From: Streptomyces sp. NBC_01476
Lineage (GTDB): Bacteria; Actinomycetota; Actinomycetes; Streptomycetales; Streptomycetaceae
DNA length: 64,000 nt
Reading direction: 5' to 3'
NCBI RefSeq assembly: GCF_036227265.1
Contig: NZ_CP109446.1
Span: forward strand, 372,001 to 436,000
Shown: piece by piece, positions 48,484 to 55,928 of the stretch
How positions within the stretch are numbered: position 1 is the stretch's first letter
Layout of the letters: each line of letters opens with the position of its first letter
Notes under the pieces: generated by a model
The model's input: the letters and a program-made list of their open reading frames with translations, nothing else
Database searches by the model: none
Told to the model about the DNA's origin: nothing
Position numbers and translations under genes: made by a program

Positions 48484-49599
48484 CTACGGTGCGGGCCAGA
48501 CGAGCTTGCCTGCGGCGTAGACACTGCTGATGAACGAGGTGTCGAACCACCCCTTGGCGCGGTCCGCGGTCACGTCGGCCGGCACGATCTTGAACTGGTG
48601 CAGCATGTCGACGAGCTTCGCCACGTTGGCGGGGTCGATGCCGCCCAGCGGTTGTCCCGGTGTCGGGTTCTCCTTGACGACCTGCGTCTCGGTCTTCCAG
48701 ATGGTCGCGTTCAGCGCCTTGTCGTACGTCGGGCCGGACAGCTGCGCCGCGTAGCCGACGCATTCGGTGAGGTGCTGCTCGCTGGACGAGCAGTAGTCGT
48801 AGGCGTGCAGTGCCGCGCGCAGGACGTCCTCGACGGCCTGCGGGTGCGCCTTGGCGAACGCCGGGTTCACCGCCATCGCGCCGATGGAGCTGGGGATGCC
48901 GTAGTCGACGGGCTTCCACACGGTGACGTCCTTGCCGGCCGCCTTGAGCTGGTTCGGCTCGTTGGAGATGAAGCCGGTGAGCGCTTCGAGGCCGCCCTGC
49001 CTGCGGGGCAGTACGGAGGGGTCGTATCCCTCCTTCACCAGTTTGAGCGAGTCCCACGCGACCCCGGCCTTGACGAGCATCGCCTCGACGGCGGCCGGCA
49101 CGTAGCCTTTGTGGCCGACCACCTTGCCGTCCAGCTGGGTGAGCTTGGTGATGTCCTTGTTCGTCATCAGGATGTCCAGGCCGGCGTTGGAGTACGAGGA
49201 GATGCCCTCGATGTCGATGCCGTTCGCCTGGGCCTGGATGACGTCCTGTTCGGCGACGGCGGACACCGTCGCCTGCCCGCTGGCCAGCAGTTTGGTGTTC
49301 TGCGCCGTGTCGCCGGTGCCTGGCTTGAGGGTGACGGAGAGGCAGAGGTCGTTGAAGTAGCCGAGCTTGGCGGCGGCGATGTATTCGAGGATCGACACCG
49401 ACGACTGGTACTGGTAGCCGGACAGATAGGTGATCTTGCCGGCCGCCTTGTTCTCGGCGCAGCGCTTGGCGGAGATCGCGGAACCCTTCGAGCCCGCCGG
49501 GGTGCTGTCGCCCGAACCCGAGCCGCATCCCGCGACGGCGGCGGTCAGCGCGACGGCGGCGAGGCCGGCGAACCCGGATCTGATCAGACGGTGCTGCAT
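48484..49599 (-). CDS. ABC transporter substrate-binding lipoprotein (NMT1/ThiY/SsuA type)
   Basis: 371 residues. A lipoprotein signal ends in VALTAAVAGCGSGSG, with lipidation at the Cys. The mature part is a periplasmic-binding-like domain of the NMT1/THI5 (ThiY, SsuA) type: ITYLSGYQYQSSVSILEYIA, AAKLGYFNDLCLSVTLKPG, KLLASGQATVSAVAEQDVIQ, LDGKVVGHKGYVPAAVEAML and LGGIDPANVAKLVDMLHQF. This class binds hydroxymethylpyrimidine-type rings, aliphatic sulfonates or similar. The ATG at 49597-49599 with GGAG 6 bases upstream was chosen. Ligand unknown; a heterocycle would fit the RutA-like gene next to it. Confidence 0.88.
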   Translation of the reverse strand: MQHRLIRSGFAGLAAVALTAAVAGCGSGSGDSTPAGSKGSAISAKRCAENKAAGKITYLSGYQYQSSVSILEYIAAAKLGYFNDLCLSVTLKPGTGDTAQNTKLLASGQATVSAVAEQDVIQAQANGIDIEGISSYSNAGLDILMTNKDITKLTQLDGKVVGHKGYVPAAVEAMLVKAGVAWDSLKLVKEGYDPSVLPRRQGGLEALTGFISNEPNQLKAAGKDVTVWKPVDYGIPSSIGAMAVNPAFAKAHPQAVEDVLRAALHAYDYCSSSEQHLTECVGYAAQLSGPTYDKALNATIWKTETQVVKENPTPGQPLGGIDPANVAKLVDMLHQFKIVPADVTADRAKGWFDTSFISSVYAAGKLVWPAP

Positions 49600-49738
49600 G
49601 GGTGACTCCAAACTGGCGTTGCGCCGGGGGTGGTGCGAATGCGGGCATGGATCACCGGGCGCCCGGCCGTGGTGGCCGTGCGCGATGGCGACGGTTGGGT
49701 GTGATCGGTGGTGATGGTGCAGTGGTGGGGTCGGCGGG

Positions 49739-50593
49739 TCAGTCCTGGGCGCTGTCGTGCCAGTGCAGCGCGCGCCGCTCGACGAGCGTGACGGCGAGCA
49801 GGAGCAGTACGCCCATCAGCGCGAGGACGAAGATCGACGCGTACACGACCGGCAGCTGGTTCATGGACGAGGCCACGCTGATCGCCGTGCCGAGGCCGCG
49901 GGTCGAGCCGGCCGCCGACATCTCGGCCACCACGGCGCCGATGATCGACAGCGGGAAGACGATGCGCAGCGCGGCGAAGAGGAAGGGCAGCGCGTTGGGG
50001 ATGCGCAGGTGCCAGAGCAGTTCGATACGGCCGGCGTCCATCGTCCGGTACACCTGCAGCACCTGCTGCGGCACGGACCGCAGGCCGACCGCGGTGTTGA
50101 TGAGGATCGGGAAGAAGCAGATCAGGCCGGTGATGATCAGCTTGGGCAGCGGGCCGAAGCCGAAGGCCACGACCAGGGCCGGCGCGATCGCCACCAGTGG
50201 GGTGACATTGAGGACGACCGCGATCGGCATGACCGCCCTGCGCACGAGCGGGAGTTCGCTGGTCAAGACCGCGAGGAGGAACGCGGCGGCGAACCCCATC
50301 GCGAGCCCGGCGGTCGCCTCGCCCAGGGTGACCAGGGCGTTGTCGACGTAGTAGCCGAGGTTCGAGGTGAGCGACCTGCCGATGTCCGGCAGTGACGGCA
50401 GCAGGTACGGCAGTTTCCTGGCGCCGTACTGCCACAGGACGGCGAGAACCGCCAGCATCACCACGAGCGGCAGCCACATGGAGGGGCGGATCCAGGCCAG
50501 CCGGGACTTCGGATGGCTGAGGCTGAAGCGCGACGGTTCGGCCGGCTGTTCCGCCACGGACGCGGCGGTGGTGCGTTCCTCGGCTACGGTCAT
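49739..50593 (-). CDS. ABC transporter permease (SsuC/ThiX type)
   Basis: 284 residues with about six hydrophobic helices and the EAA loop, here RTMDAGRIELLWHLRIPNALPF near residues 183-204, which couples to the ATPase. The start is a charged cytoplasmic tail before WLPLVVMLAVLAVLWQYGA. It belongs with the substrate-binding lipoprotein and ATPase genes on either side, completing an SsuABC/ThiXYZ-type importer. The ATG at 50591-50593 is 16 bases after the ATPase stop. Its own stop is followed by a 139-base gap with no gene. Confidence 0.9.
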   Translation of the reverse strand: MTVAEERTTAASVAEQPAEPSRFSLSHPKSRLAWIRPSMWLPLVVMLAVLAVLWQYGARKLPYLLPSLPDIGRSLTSNLGYYVDNALVTLGEATAGLAMGFAAAFLLAVLTSELPLVRRAVMPIAVVLNVTPLVAIAPALVVAFGFGPLPKLIITGLICFFPILINTAVGLRSVPQQVLQVYRTMDAGRIELLWHLRIPNALPFLFAALRIVFPLSIIGAVVAEMSAAGSTRGLGTAISVASSMNQLPVVYASIFVLALMGVLLLLAVTLVERRALHWHDSAQD

Positions 50594-50609
50594 GTCGTTG
50601 AACCCCCAC

Positions 50610-51458
50610 TCACGCGGCGTCGCTGTGCCAGGCGCGGCGCAGCCGGTCTCTGATCAGGTCCTCGTACTCGTGGAAGCGGCGCTCCCCGAAGAGGCGTTCA
50701 CCGCGCGGCCGGGGCAGGTCGACCTCGATGGTCTCCACGATCCGGCCGGGATTCGGGGCCATGACGACCACGGTGTCGGAGAGCCGGACGGCCTCGGACA
50801 CCGAGTGGGTGACGAACAGGACCGTCGTCTTCAGCTCGTCCCACAGATCGAGCAGTTGGTCCTGGAGGCTTTCGCGGGTGAACTCGTCCAGCGCGGAGAA
50901 GGGTTCGTCCATGACGAGCACATCGGGCCGCAGGCCGAAGGCGCGCACGATCGCGACGCGCTGCCGCATGCCGCCGGAGAGCTGGGCAGGCAGCTTGTGC
51001 AGGGCCTCGCCGAGACCTGCTTTGACCAGGAGTTCCCGCATGTCGGGGGCGGCCGGCGCGGTCTCGCGTTCGGTGAAGCCGGCAATGCGCTCGCGGCGTT
51101 TGGCGGCGCCTGGGTTGATCTTCTGCGGCAGTGTGACGTTCCGGAGCACGGACATCCACGGCAGCAGGGCCGGGCTCTGCGGCACCAGACCGATCAGCTT
51201 GGCGGCGCACGCCTTGTCGGGTGTGACACCGTGCACGCGGACGTCGCCGCGGTCGGGTTGTTCGAGGCCTGCGACGAGGCGCAGCAGCGTGGACTTGCCG
51301 CAGCCGCTGGGCCCGATGAGGCTGACGAAGCGGCCGGGCGGCACCGTCAGGAAGACGTTGTCGAGGGCGACCGTCGCGGCCGGCCCGAAGCCGTAGGCCT
51401 GGCGCACGGACCGCAATTCCAGTGCAGGCGTTGCTGGCACCTTCACGCTCCCATCCAT
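50610..51458 (-). CDS. ABC transporter ATPase (SsuB/TauB type)
   Basis: 282 residues. Walker A is GPSGCGKST (49-57), the Q-loop is in LVPQSPALLPWMSV, the signature is LSGGMRQRVAIVRAF, Walker B is VLVMDEPFSALDE, and the H-loop is VLFVTHSVSEAVRL. This is the usual ATPase of sulfonate, taurine, nitrate or pyrimidine importers. The ATG at 51456-51458 was chosen but has no good ribosome site; GTG codons a few residues later are possible starts. As the first gene of the main leftward group, it should lie next to the operon promoter. Confidence 0.9.
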   Translation of the reverse strand: MDGSVKVPATPALELRSVRQAYGFGPAATVALDNVFLTVPPGRFVSLIGPSGCGKSTLLRLVAGLEQPDRGDVRVHGVTPDKACAAKLIGLVPQSPALLPWMSVLRNVTLPQKINPGAAKRRERIAGFTERETAPAAPDMRELLVKAGLGEALHKLPAQLSGGMRQRVAIVRAFGLRPDVLVMDEPFSALDEFTRESLQDQLLDLWDELKTTVLFVTHSVSEAVRLSDTVVVMAPNPGRIVETIEVDLPRPRGERLFGERRFHEYEDLIRDRLRRAWHSDAA

Positions 51459-51488
51459 GTCGCGGGCGCATGGGCCCGATCCTGGAAG

Positions 51489-51552
51489 TCGGAGAGCGTG
51501 CGTAGCGAGTTCGGCTGACTGCCACGCGGAAATCCGCTTAGGTTCTCCGACC
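51489..51552. promoter_or_regulatory. inverted repeat before the importer genes
   Basis: GTCGGAGA (51489-51496) and TCTCCGAC (51545-51552) are perfect 8-bp inverted arms with 48 bases between, in the 142-base region before the ATPase gene. Either a long-range hairpin in the leader or two regulator half-sites. The arms exclude a simple terminator. Confidence 0.4.
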
Positions 51553-51600
51553 GTAGCCACTGTGTGTTTCGGCCGTGCGCTGCCGCCGATGTCGCCCCTT

Positions 51601-52026
51601 TTACGCGGGGCGCCGCAGCGTTACGACCGTGTTGCCGTCGAAAACGTAGATCTCGATGCCGAGTTCGGCGGCGGCGCGGGCCACCCAGCCGCCGAGCGCC
51701 TGGACGATCAGTTCGGTGACGACGAGCACGGTGCGCTCGGCGGTGGGCACCGAGTCCCGCAGCCACAGCAGCTTGAACATGTCGGCCATGACCTTGTTGC
51801 GGTAGGCGGGTTTGTAGGCGCCCTGGTTGCTGACGAGTTGCACGAGCAGACAGCCCCTGGCGTCGATGCCCTCGACCTCGACGCGGCTGCCGTCCGGCAG
51901 CATGAGCGGCTTCGGACGCAGCGGCACGCCGAGCGCGTCGCCGAGAGCGGTGAGCATACGGCGTTCGATGGAGCCTTCGGCGAATCGGCTCCACTCGGTG
52001 GGGGCGTCAAGGACCGTCAGGTGCAT
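51601..52026 (-). CDS. hypothetical protein beside the importer genes
   Basis: 141 residues, no signal or membrane helix. It begins MHLTVLDAPTEWSRFAEGSI and contains LMLPDGSRVEVEGIDARGCLLVQL, KPAYRNKVMADMFKLLWLRD and TELIVQALGGWVARAAAELG before ending in an Ile-rich strand (IEIYVFDGNTVVTL). The pattern of an Asp, a strand, a Lys and a helix with Arg and Lys faintly resembles the PD-(D/E)XK nuclease fold, but the motif is incomplete, so I give no function. It lies 142 bases before the ATPase gene on the same strand and may or may not be part of the operon. Confidence 0.6.
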   Translation of the reverse strand: MHLTVLDAPTEWSRFAEGSIERRMLTALGDALGVPLRPKPLMLPDGSRVEVEGIDARGCLLVQLVSNQGAYKPAYRNKVMADMFKLLWLRDSVPTAERTVLVVTELIVQALGGWVARAAAELGIEIYVFDGNTVVTLRRPA

Positions 52027-52119
52027 CCTTCGGAGTCTAGGAAGCGCCGGTTTCCCGGGTGTTTCACGAGAGTGAGCGTGCGGACTCCAGCTTCACGCGT
52101 CCGCGTGCCCGCGCAGCCG

Positions 52120-52322
52120 CGAGCGGCTGCCTGTCCGATGTGTCTCGGAGCTGTCGTGGTGGCGCGGGTCGGCCGACTCCACTTCGGCGCGTCCGACCCG
52201 ACGTGGCACGGCATCGAGGCGTTGCCCCGGCTGAACGACGAGGTGCGGCGCCGTTGGCCCGAGGTCACCGGCCCTCTCACCGGACCGGTCGGCGCATGGC
52301 TCACGGTGCTCCCCCTGCGATC
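52120..52322 (+). pseudogene. nucleoside deaminase-like gene, C-terminal remnant
   Basis: One rightward frame gives ACPMCLGAVVVARVGRLHFG and then DPTWHGIEALPRLNDEVRRR and WPEVTGPLTGPVGAWLTVLP. ACPMC with GA after it is the zinc-binding PCxxC motif of cytidine/deoxycytidylate deaminase-like enzymes, and the rest matches the C-terminal half of streptomycete deaminase-family proteins. The HAE motif that should come earlier is missing and no start is available, so this is a truncated gene. It lies between the monooxygenase operon and the arginine-oxidase-like genes. Confidence 0.7.
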
Positions 52323-52391
52323 TTCCGGAGGACTACCAGGGGGCAGGGTGGGCCGGCCGTCCCGGAAAGCCGACTGCCGGGGCAGTACGGA

Positions 52392-53324
52392 TCAGGCGGG
52401 GCCGGTCAGCACGTTGGCCGGCTGGCCGGCGAGGTACGAGGCCAGGTTGTGGTGGATCTCGGCGAGGTTCGCGGTGCGTGCGGTGTCCGTGTACCAGGCG
52501 ATGCCGGGGCTGAGCACAACGTTGCCGCTCCCGCGCAGCTGCTCCGCGCCTTCCTCCGTGAGATCGTCGAGTGCGGCTCCTGCGAGGCGGCCGTCGGTGA
52601 GCATGCCGGCCAGCGCCTGCTGGTCGACAAGGGCGCCCCGGCAGGTGTTCACCAGTACCGCCGTCGGCCGGAGCGCGGCCAGACGTTCCGCATCGAGGAT
52701 CTGCCGGGTGGCGGCATTGAGCGGCAGGTGCAGGGAGAGTACGTCGCTGCGCCTCAGCAGCTCGTCGAGGGGGACGAGGGTGATGCCGGGCGCGGGGGCG
52801 CCGGTGCGGTTGGTGCCGATGACGTGCATGCCGAAGCCGCTGGCGATCCTGGCGACGGCGGTGGCGATCCGGCCGGTCCCCAGCAGCCCCAGCGTCGCGC
52901 CGCCGAGCTGCCTGCCGAGAAACGGCCGGTAGAGATGGCCTGCGCCCCGCCGTACCGCGAGGTCGGCGGCCGGCAGCCGGCGGCTCACCGCCAGCAGCAG
53001 TGCGAACGTGTGCTCGGCCACCGCCTGGCACGAGTAGTCGGGACAGTGGGCCACCGTGATCCCGCGGGCCTGCGCGGCCGGCAGATCCACGGTGTCGAAA
53101 CCGCTGGTCACCAAGGTGAGGTAGCGCAGCCTGCTGACCTCGGCCAGCAGGGCGGAGTCGAGGTGGGTCCACTCCACGATCGCGGCATCGGCGCTGCTCA
53201 GCCTGGCCGCGGCCGTCGCGGGATCGGGCCGGTCGTCGTAGACCTCGAAGTCGCCCAGTTCGGCGAACCGCAGCCGCCAGGCGCCGGGCAGGTACGTCGG
53301 CTCGTCGAGATAGATGATCCTCAT
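52392..53324 (-). CDS. D-2-hydroxyacid dehydrogenase homologue lacking the catalytic His
   Basis: 310 residues with the family fold. The NAD loop is GLLGTGRIATAVARIA (146 onward), the Arg of the active site is R229 in VNTCRGALVDQQAL, and an acidic pair is at E257-E258. In the usual PHxAxxT motif this protein has LSPGIAWYTD, so the catalytic His is replaced by Gly274. Loss of His suggests that it does not reduce a simple 2-oxo acid and may act on an imine or another partner. The ATG overlaps the stop of the MppP-like gene (ATGA), so the two proteins are made together. In the Ind4/Ind5 pair of indolmycin biosynthesis a PLP-dependent arginine oxidase is likewise paired with a reductase, but equivalence here is inference. 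Confidence 0.85.
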   Translation of the reverse strand: MRIIYLDEPTYLPGAWRLRFAELGDFEVYDDRPDPATAAARLSSADAAIVEWTHLDSALLAEVSRLRYLTLVTSGFDTVDLPAAQARGITVAHCPDYSCQAVAEHTFALLLAVSRRLPAADLAVRRGAGHLYRPFLGRQLGGATLGLLGTGRIATAVARIASGFGMHVIGTNRTGAPAPGITLVPLDELLRRSDVLSLHLPLNAATRQILDAERLAALRPTAVLVNTCRGALVDQQALAGMLTDGRLAGAALDDLTEEGAEQLRGSGNVVLSPGIAWYTDTARTANLAEIHHNLASYLAGQPANVLTGPA

Positions 53325-54484
53325 GCCGCACCGGTCCACCGCTCGGGCGGCCGTTGGCCGCCCAGTGCGGCCCGCACCCGGGCGCAGGCGGCGGCGAACA
53401 CCTCCGGGTCGCGGGCGAGTGCGAACCGGACGAAGCGGGAGCCGGCCGCCGGATCGTCCCAGTGGAAGTGGTCGCCCGGCAGGATCCCGACGTCCGCGCC
53501 GCCCAGCAGATCAACCACCTCCAACGCGCTGAGCCCAGGGGACTCGATCCGCGCCCACTCGACGCTGATCGTCCGGCCAGGTTCGGCCGGGCTCAGCACG
53601 GTGCCCTCCAGTGCCTGCCGCAGGACCGCGCGGTTGTTCCGGACCAGCCGGCGCACCGTCGCCTCCAGACCGCGCCGCCCGGAGTCCTCCAGGTACCGGG
53701 TCAGCAGACGCAGCACGAACGGGCTGACGTTGAGCAGCAGGTCGTTGTGCAGCTCGTAAACAGACCCGTACAGATCCTCGCTGGTGGCCAGGACGCTGCA
53801 CTTCATGTCGAGGGTCGGCCACGTCTTCCCGGTGTCCTCGACACAGAGGTAGGAGGCTCCGGAGCGCTCCAGCACCGCGTACTGGTCCCATCGCTCGTAG
53901 CGGCCGAAGAAGCGGAACGTCCAGTCGAGAACGAGAAGGGTGCCGGACGCGGCGCACCCCTCGGCGAGCCGGGCGAATTCCGGCTCGCCCAGTTCGAATC
54001 CGGTGGGGTTGTTGGGCAGCGTCAGGAACAGCGCTCCCTGTCCGCCTGAGGCGAGCAGACGCTCCAGCCCGGGGCCGGTGAGTTCCGCCTCCGTGACCGG
54101 CTGGAGCATCACGCCGCGCCGGCGCAGTATGCCCGGCAGGTTGTCGAAGCAGGGCCGCAGCAGGCCGACCGGTATCCCCCGGGTGCTGAGGAAGGCCGCG
54201 ATGAGGTCGATGGACGTGGACGCCGAGTGGCACAGCAGCGTGTGCGGCCGGTCAGCCGCGGACAGCTGACCGGCGAGTCGGTAGAAATGCCGCTGGAATT
54301 CCCTTTCGGCATCCCGTTGCGGAAGCGCCGCGCTTTCCGCGAAGAGAATGGGCAACTGCCGGATGATCCGCTGCTGCGCGGGATCCTGGAACTGGTGGGC
54401 ATGACCGTCCGCCAGATTGAACTCACGGTCGATTCCCAGATGTTCGTACTGTGTCAGATTCGGAAGTCTGACCGATGCTCTCAT
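53321..54484 (-). CDS. PLP-dependent arginine oxidase/hydroxylase-like enzyme (MppP family)
   Basis: 387 residues of fold type I PLP enzymes. It matches the O2-dependent arginine hydroxylase MppP at all diagnostic positions with an offset of -1 (recalled MppP numbering): Thr11 and Glu14 in NLTQYEHL, His28 in FNLADGHAHQ (MppP His29), LPNNPTG with N158/N159, Asp187 in LVLDWTF, and the PLP lysine K220 in EDTGKTWP. Relatives MppP, RohP and Ind4 oxidise unactivated carbons of L-arginine without metals. GGAGG lies 9 bases before the ATG. It overlaps the small membrane gene upstream by 62 bases and the reductase gene downstream by 4. Substrate could be arginine or another amino acid. Confidence 0.82.
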   Translation of the reverse strand: MRASVRLPNLTQYEHLGIDREFNLADGHAHQFQDPAQQRIIRQLPILFAESAALPQRDAEREFQRHFYRLAGQLSAADRPHTLLCHSASTSIDLIAAFLSTRGIPVGLLRPCFDNLPGILRRRGVMLQPVTEAELTGPGLERLLASGGQGALFLTLPNNPTGFELGEPEFARLAEGCAASGTLLVLDWTFRFFGRYERWDQYAVLERSGASYLCVEDTGKTWPTLDMKCSVLATSEDLYGSVYELHNDLLLNVSPFVLRLLTRYLEDSGRRGLEATVRRLVRNNRAVLRQALEGTVLSPAEPGRTISVEWARIESPGLSALEVVDLLGGADVGILPGDHFHWDDPAAGSRFVRFALARDPEVFAAACARVRAALGGQRPPERWTGAA

Positions 54485-54716
54485 CTCGCTCTTCCTCCGC
54501 TGGACGTGGCCGTGGTGCTGTCCGGATTTCCGGCTGGTCGTTCTCGCTGCCGCGCAGCCGCAGAATGATGTCGTGTACGAGGATCGCGGCGGTGAGGTAC
54601 TGCCAGAGTTCCGGCTGCACCAGCAGAGGAAGTGCCATGATCAGCGCGGCGACGGATACGGCCACCCGGCGACGCAGCCGTGGTGATCGCGGTAATCGGC
54701 CCCTGACACGGATCAT
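54423..54716 (-). CDS. small membrane protein overlapping the MppP-like gene
   Basis: 97 residues, starting at an ATG with a strong GGGAGG 6 bases upstream. It is basic at the N terminus (RVRGRLPRSPRLRRRVAV), has one long hydrophobic helix or hairpin (VSVAALIMALPLLVQPELWQ), and ends in a hydrophilic Arg/Glu/Pro tail. The last 62 bases lie inside the start of the MppP-like gene in another frame, so the two are probably translationally coupled. I do not recognise a family. It may anchor or support the enzyme pair or belong to export. Confidence 0.65.
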   Translation of the reverse strand: MIRVRGRLPRSPRLRRRVAVSVAALIMALPLLVQPELWQYLTAAILVHDIILRLRGSENDQPEIRTAPRPRPAEEERDESIGQTSESDTVRTSGNRP

Positions 54717-54865
54717 GACTGCCTCCCAGCCCCTCACTGGCTTCACCGTACGGTCGGACCTGATGGGGTATCAACGCCCTTCTTTACTGGGGAGGCAGCG
54801 GCCGATAGCCTGAATAAACCGGTGGCTCACCGACGGCGGAATGAACCTGTGTTGAGGTACTGACC

Positions 54866-55786
54866 ATGGCCCTGGAACCGCGACGGGTTGCGTTCGAGGC
54901 ATCTCTGCGCGCCCTGCTGGACAGCCCGGGACTAGCTGGGAACAGGAAAAAACTGGCCCGTGCGCTCGGCGTCAACGAGGCGACGATCTCGCACTACTTG
55001 CACGGCCGGATCAGACCCAGCTTCGACACCCTCGTCGGTATCTCCGACTTCTTCAACGTCAGCCTGGACTACCTCGTGTTCGGCGAGCGGCCGCGCCCGC
55101 AGACCCCCGACGACCCCGTCGGCGTACGGGCTCAGATCCGGCGCGCCATCGTCGAGTCCAGCGACCTCGGCGGGCGGCACCTGGACATGTTCACCCGGAT
55201 CAGCCGTCGCCTGGAAGCCAAGATCAGCGATGTCGCCCGCGACCTGGCCGAGGAGAGCGAGGGCTGGGGGCCGGTGGGCTTCGTCACCGACGCCGAGGCG
55301 ATCGGACTGGAGGCGTGCATCACCCGGATGCGCATCATGACACGCCTGTTCCAGTCGGACACCCAGGGCGACGAACCGGGCGCCTTCTTCGAGGTGGTCT
55401 CCACCAATCTGCGCTCCGGCCGTCCGTACCAGTACCTGCTCTACGGCGAGCGCGAGGCGTGGACCGCGGCCGTCGAATCGTTCCGGGAGCTGGTGGTCCG
55501 CAGCGGCGTTCCGGTGGAACTCTCCCGTGAGCTCCTGCAATTCCGCTCCCTGAACAGGGAACTCATCAGCTCGGTCTGCATCCTGGATCTCGATGTGCCG
55601 CTGATCAAGCGCCAGGAACCGATCCTGTGGGAGCGGCATCAGGACAACATCTCGGCAGAAGGGGTCTGGGCATATCTGTCCATCGAACGCCCCGACGCCC
55701 AGGGCGGAGTGACGATCGAGCCGCTCTACCTGGACTCGACACTGCGTCAGTTCCATCGTGATTGGGTGAGTGCGAAACCGATGTGA
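54866..55786 (+). CDS. XRE-family regulator with unknown C-terminal domain
   Basis: 306 residues. The N-terminal helix-turn-helix is at about residues 25-70 with NRKKLARALGVNEATISHYL, HGRIRPSFDTLVGISDFFNV and SLDYLVFGE. The remaining 230 residues contain FFEVVSTNLRSGRPYQYLLY and LNRELISSVCILDLDVPLIK, a mostly helical then beta pattern I do not recognise. It is divergent from the small membrane gene and the MppP-like genes across 149 bases, so it probably controls that set. A GNAT-type gene follows in the same direction. The ATG at 54866 is the best start. Confidence 0.82.
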   Translation: MALEPRRVAFEASLRALLDSPGLAGNRKKLARALGVNEATISHYLHGRIRPSFDTLVGISDFFNVSLDYLVFGERPRPQTPDDPVGVRAQIRRAIVESSDLGGRHLDMFTRISRRLEAKISDVARDLAEESEGWGPVGFVTDAEAIGLEACITRMRIMTRLFQSDTQGDEPGAFFEVVSTNLRSGRPYQYLLYGEREAWTAAVESFRELVVRSGVPVELSRELLQFRSLNRELISSVCILDLDVPLIKRQEPILWERHQDNISAEGVWAYLSIERPDAQGGVTIEPLYLDSTLRQFHRDWVSAKPM

Positions 55787-55928
55787 ACCCGATACCGTCG
55801 GGCTGGAGTCCCGAGCACCCGTTGGTATGCTGGCGGAGAAATCGGGCGTCAGGGTCCACAACGGCCACGCGGTGCAGAGTCGGTGGTCCTGGCGTTCCGC
55901 CGGAATCTTCGGGAATGGGTGACAACGG

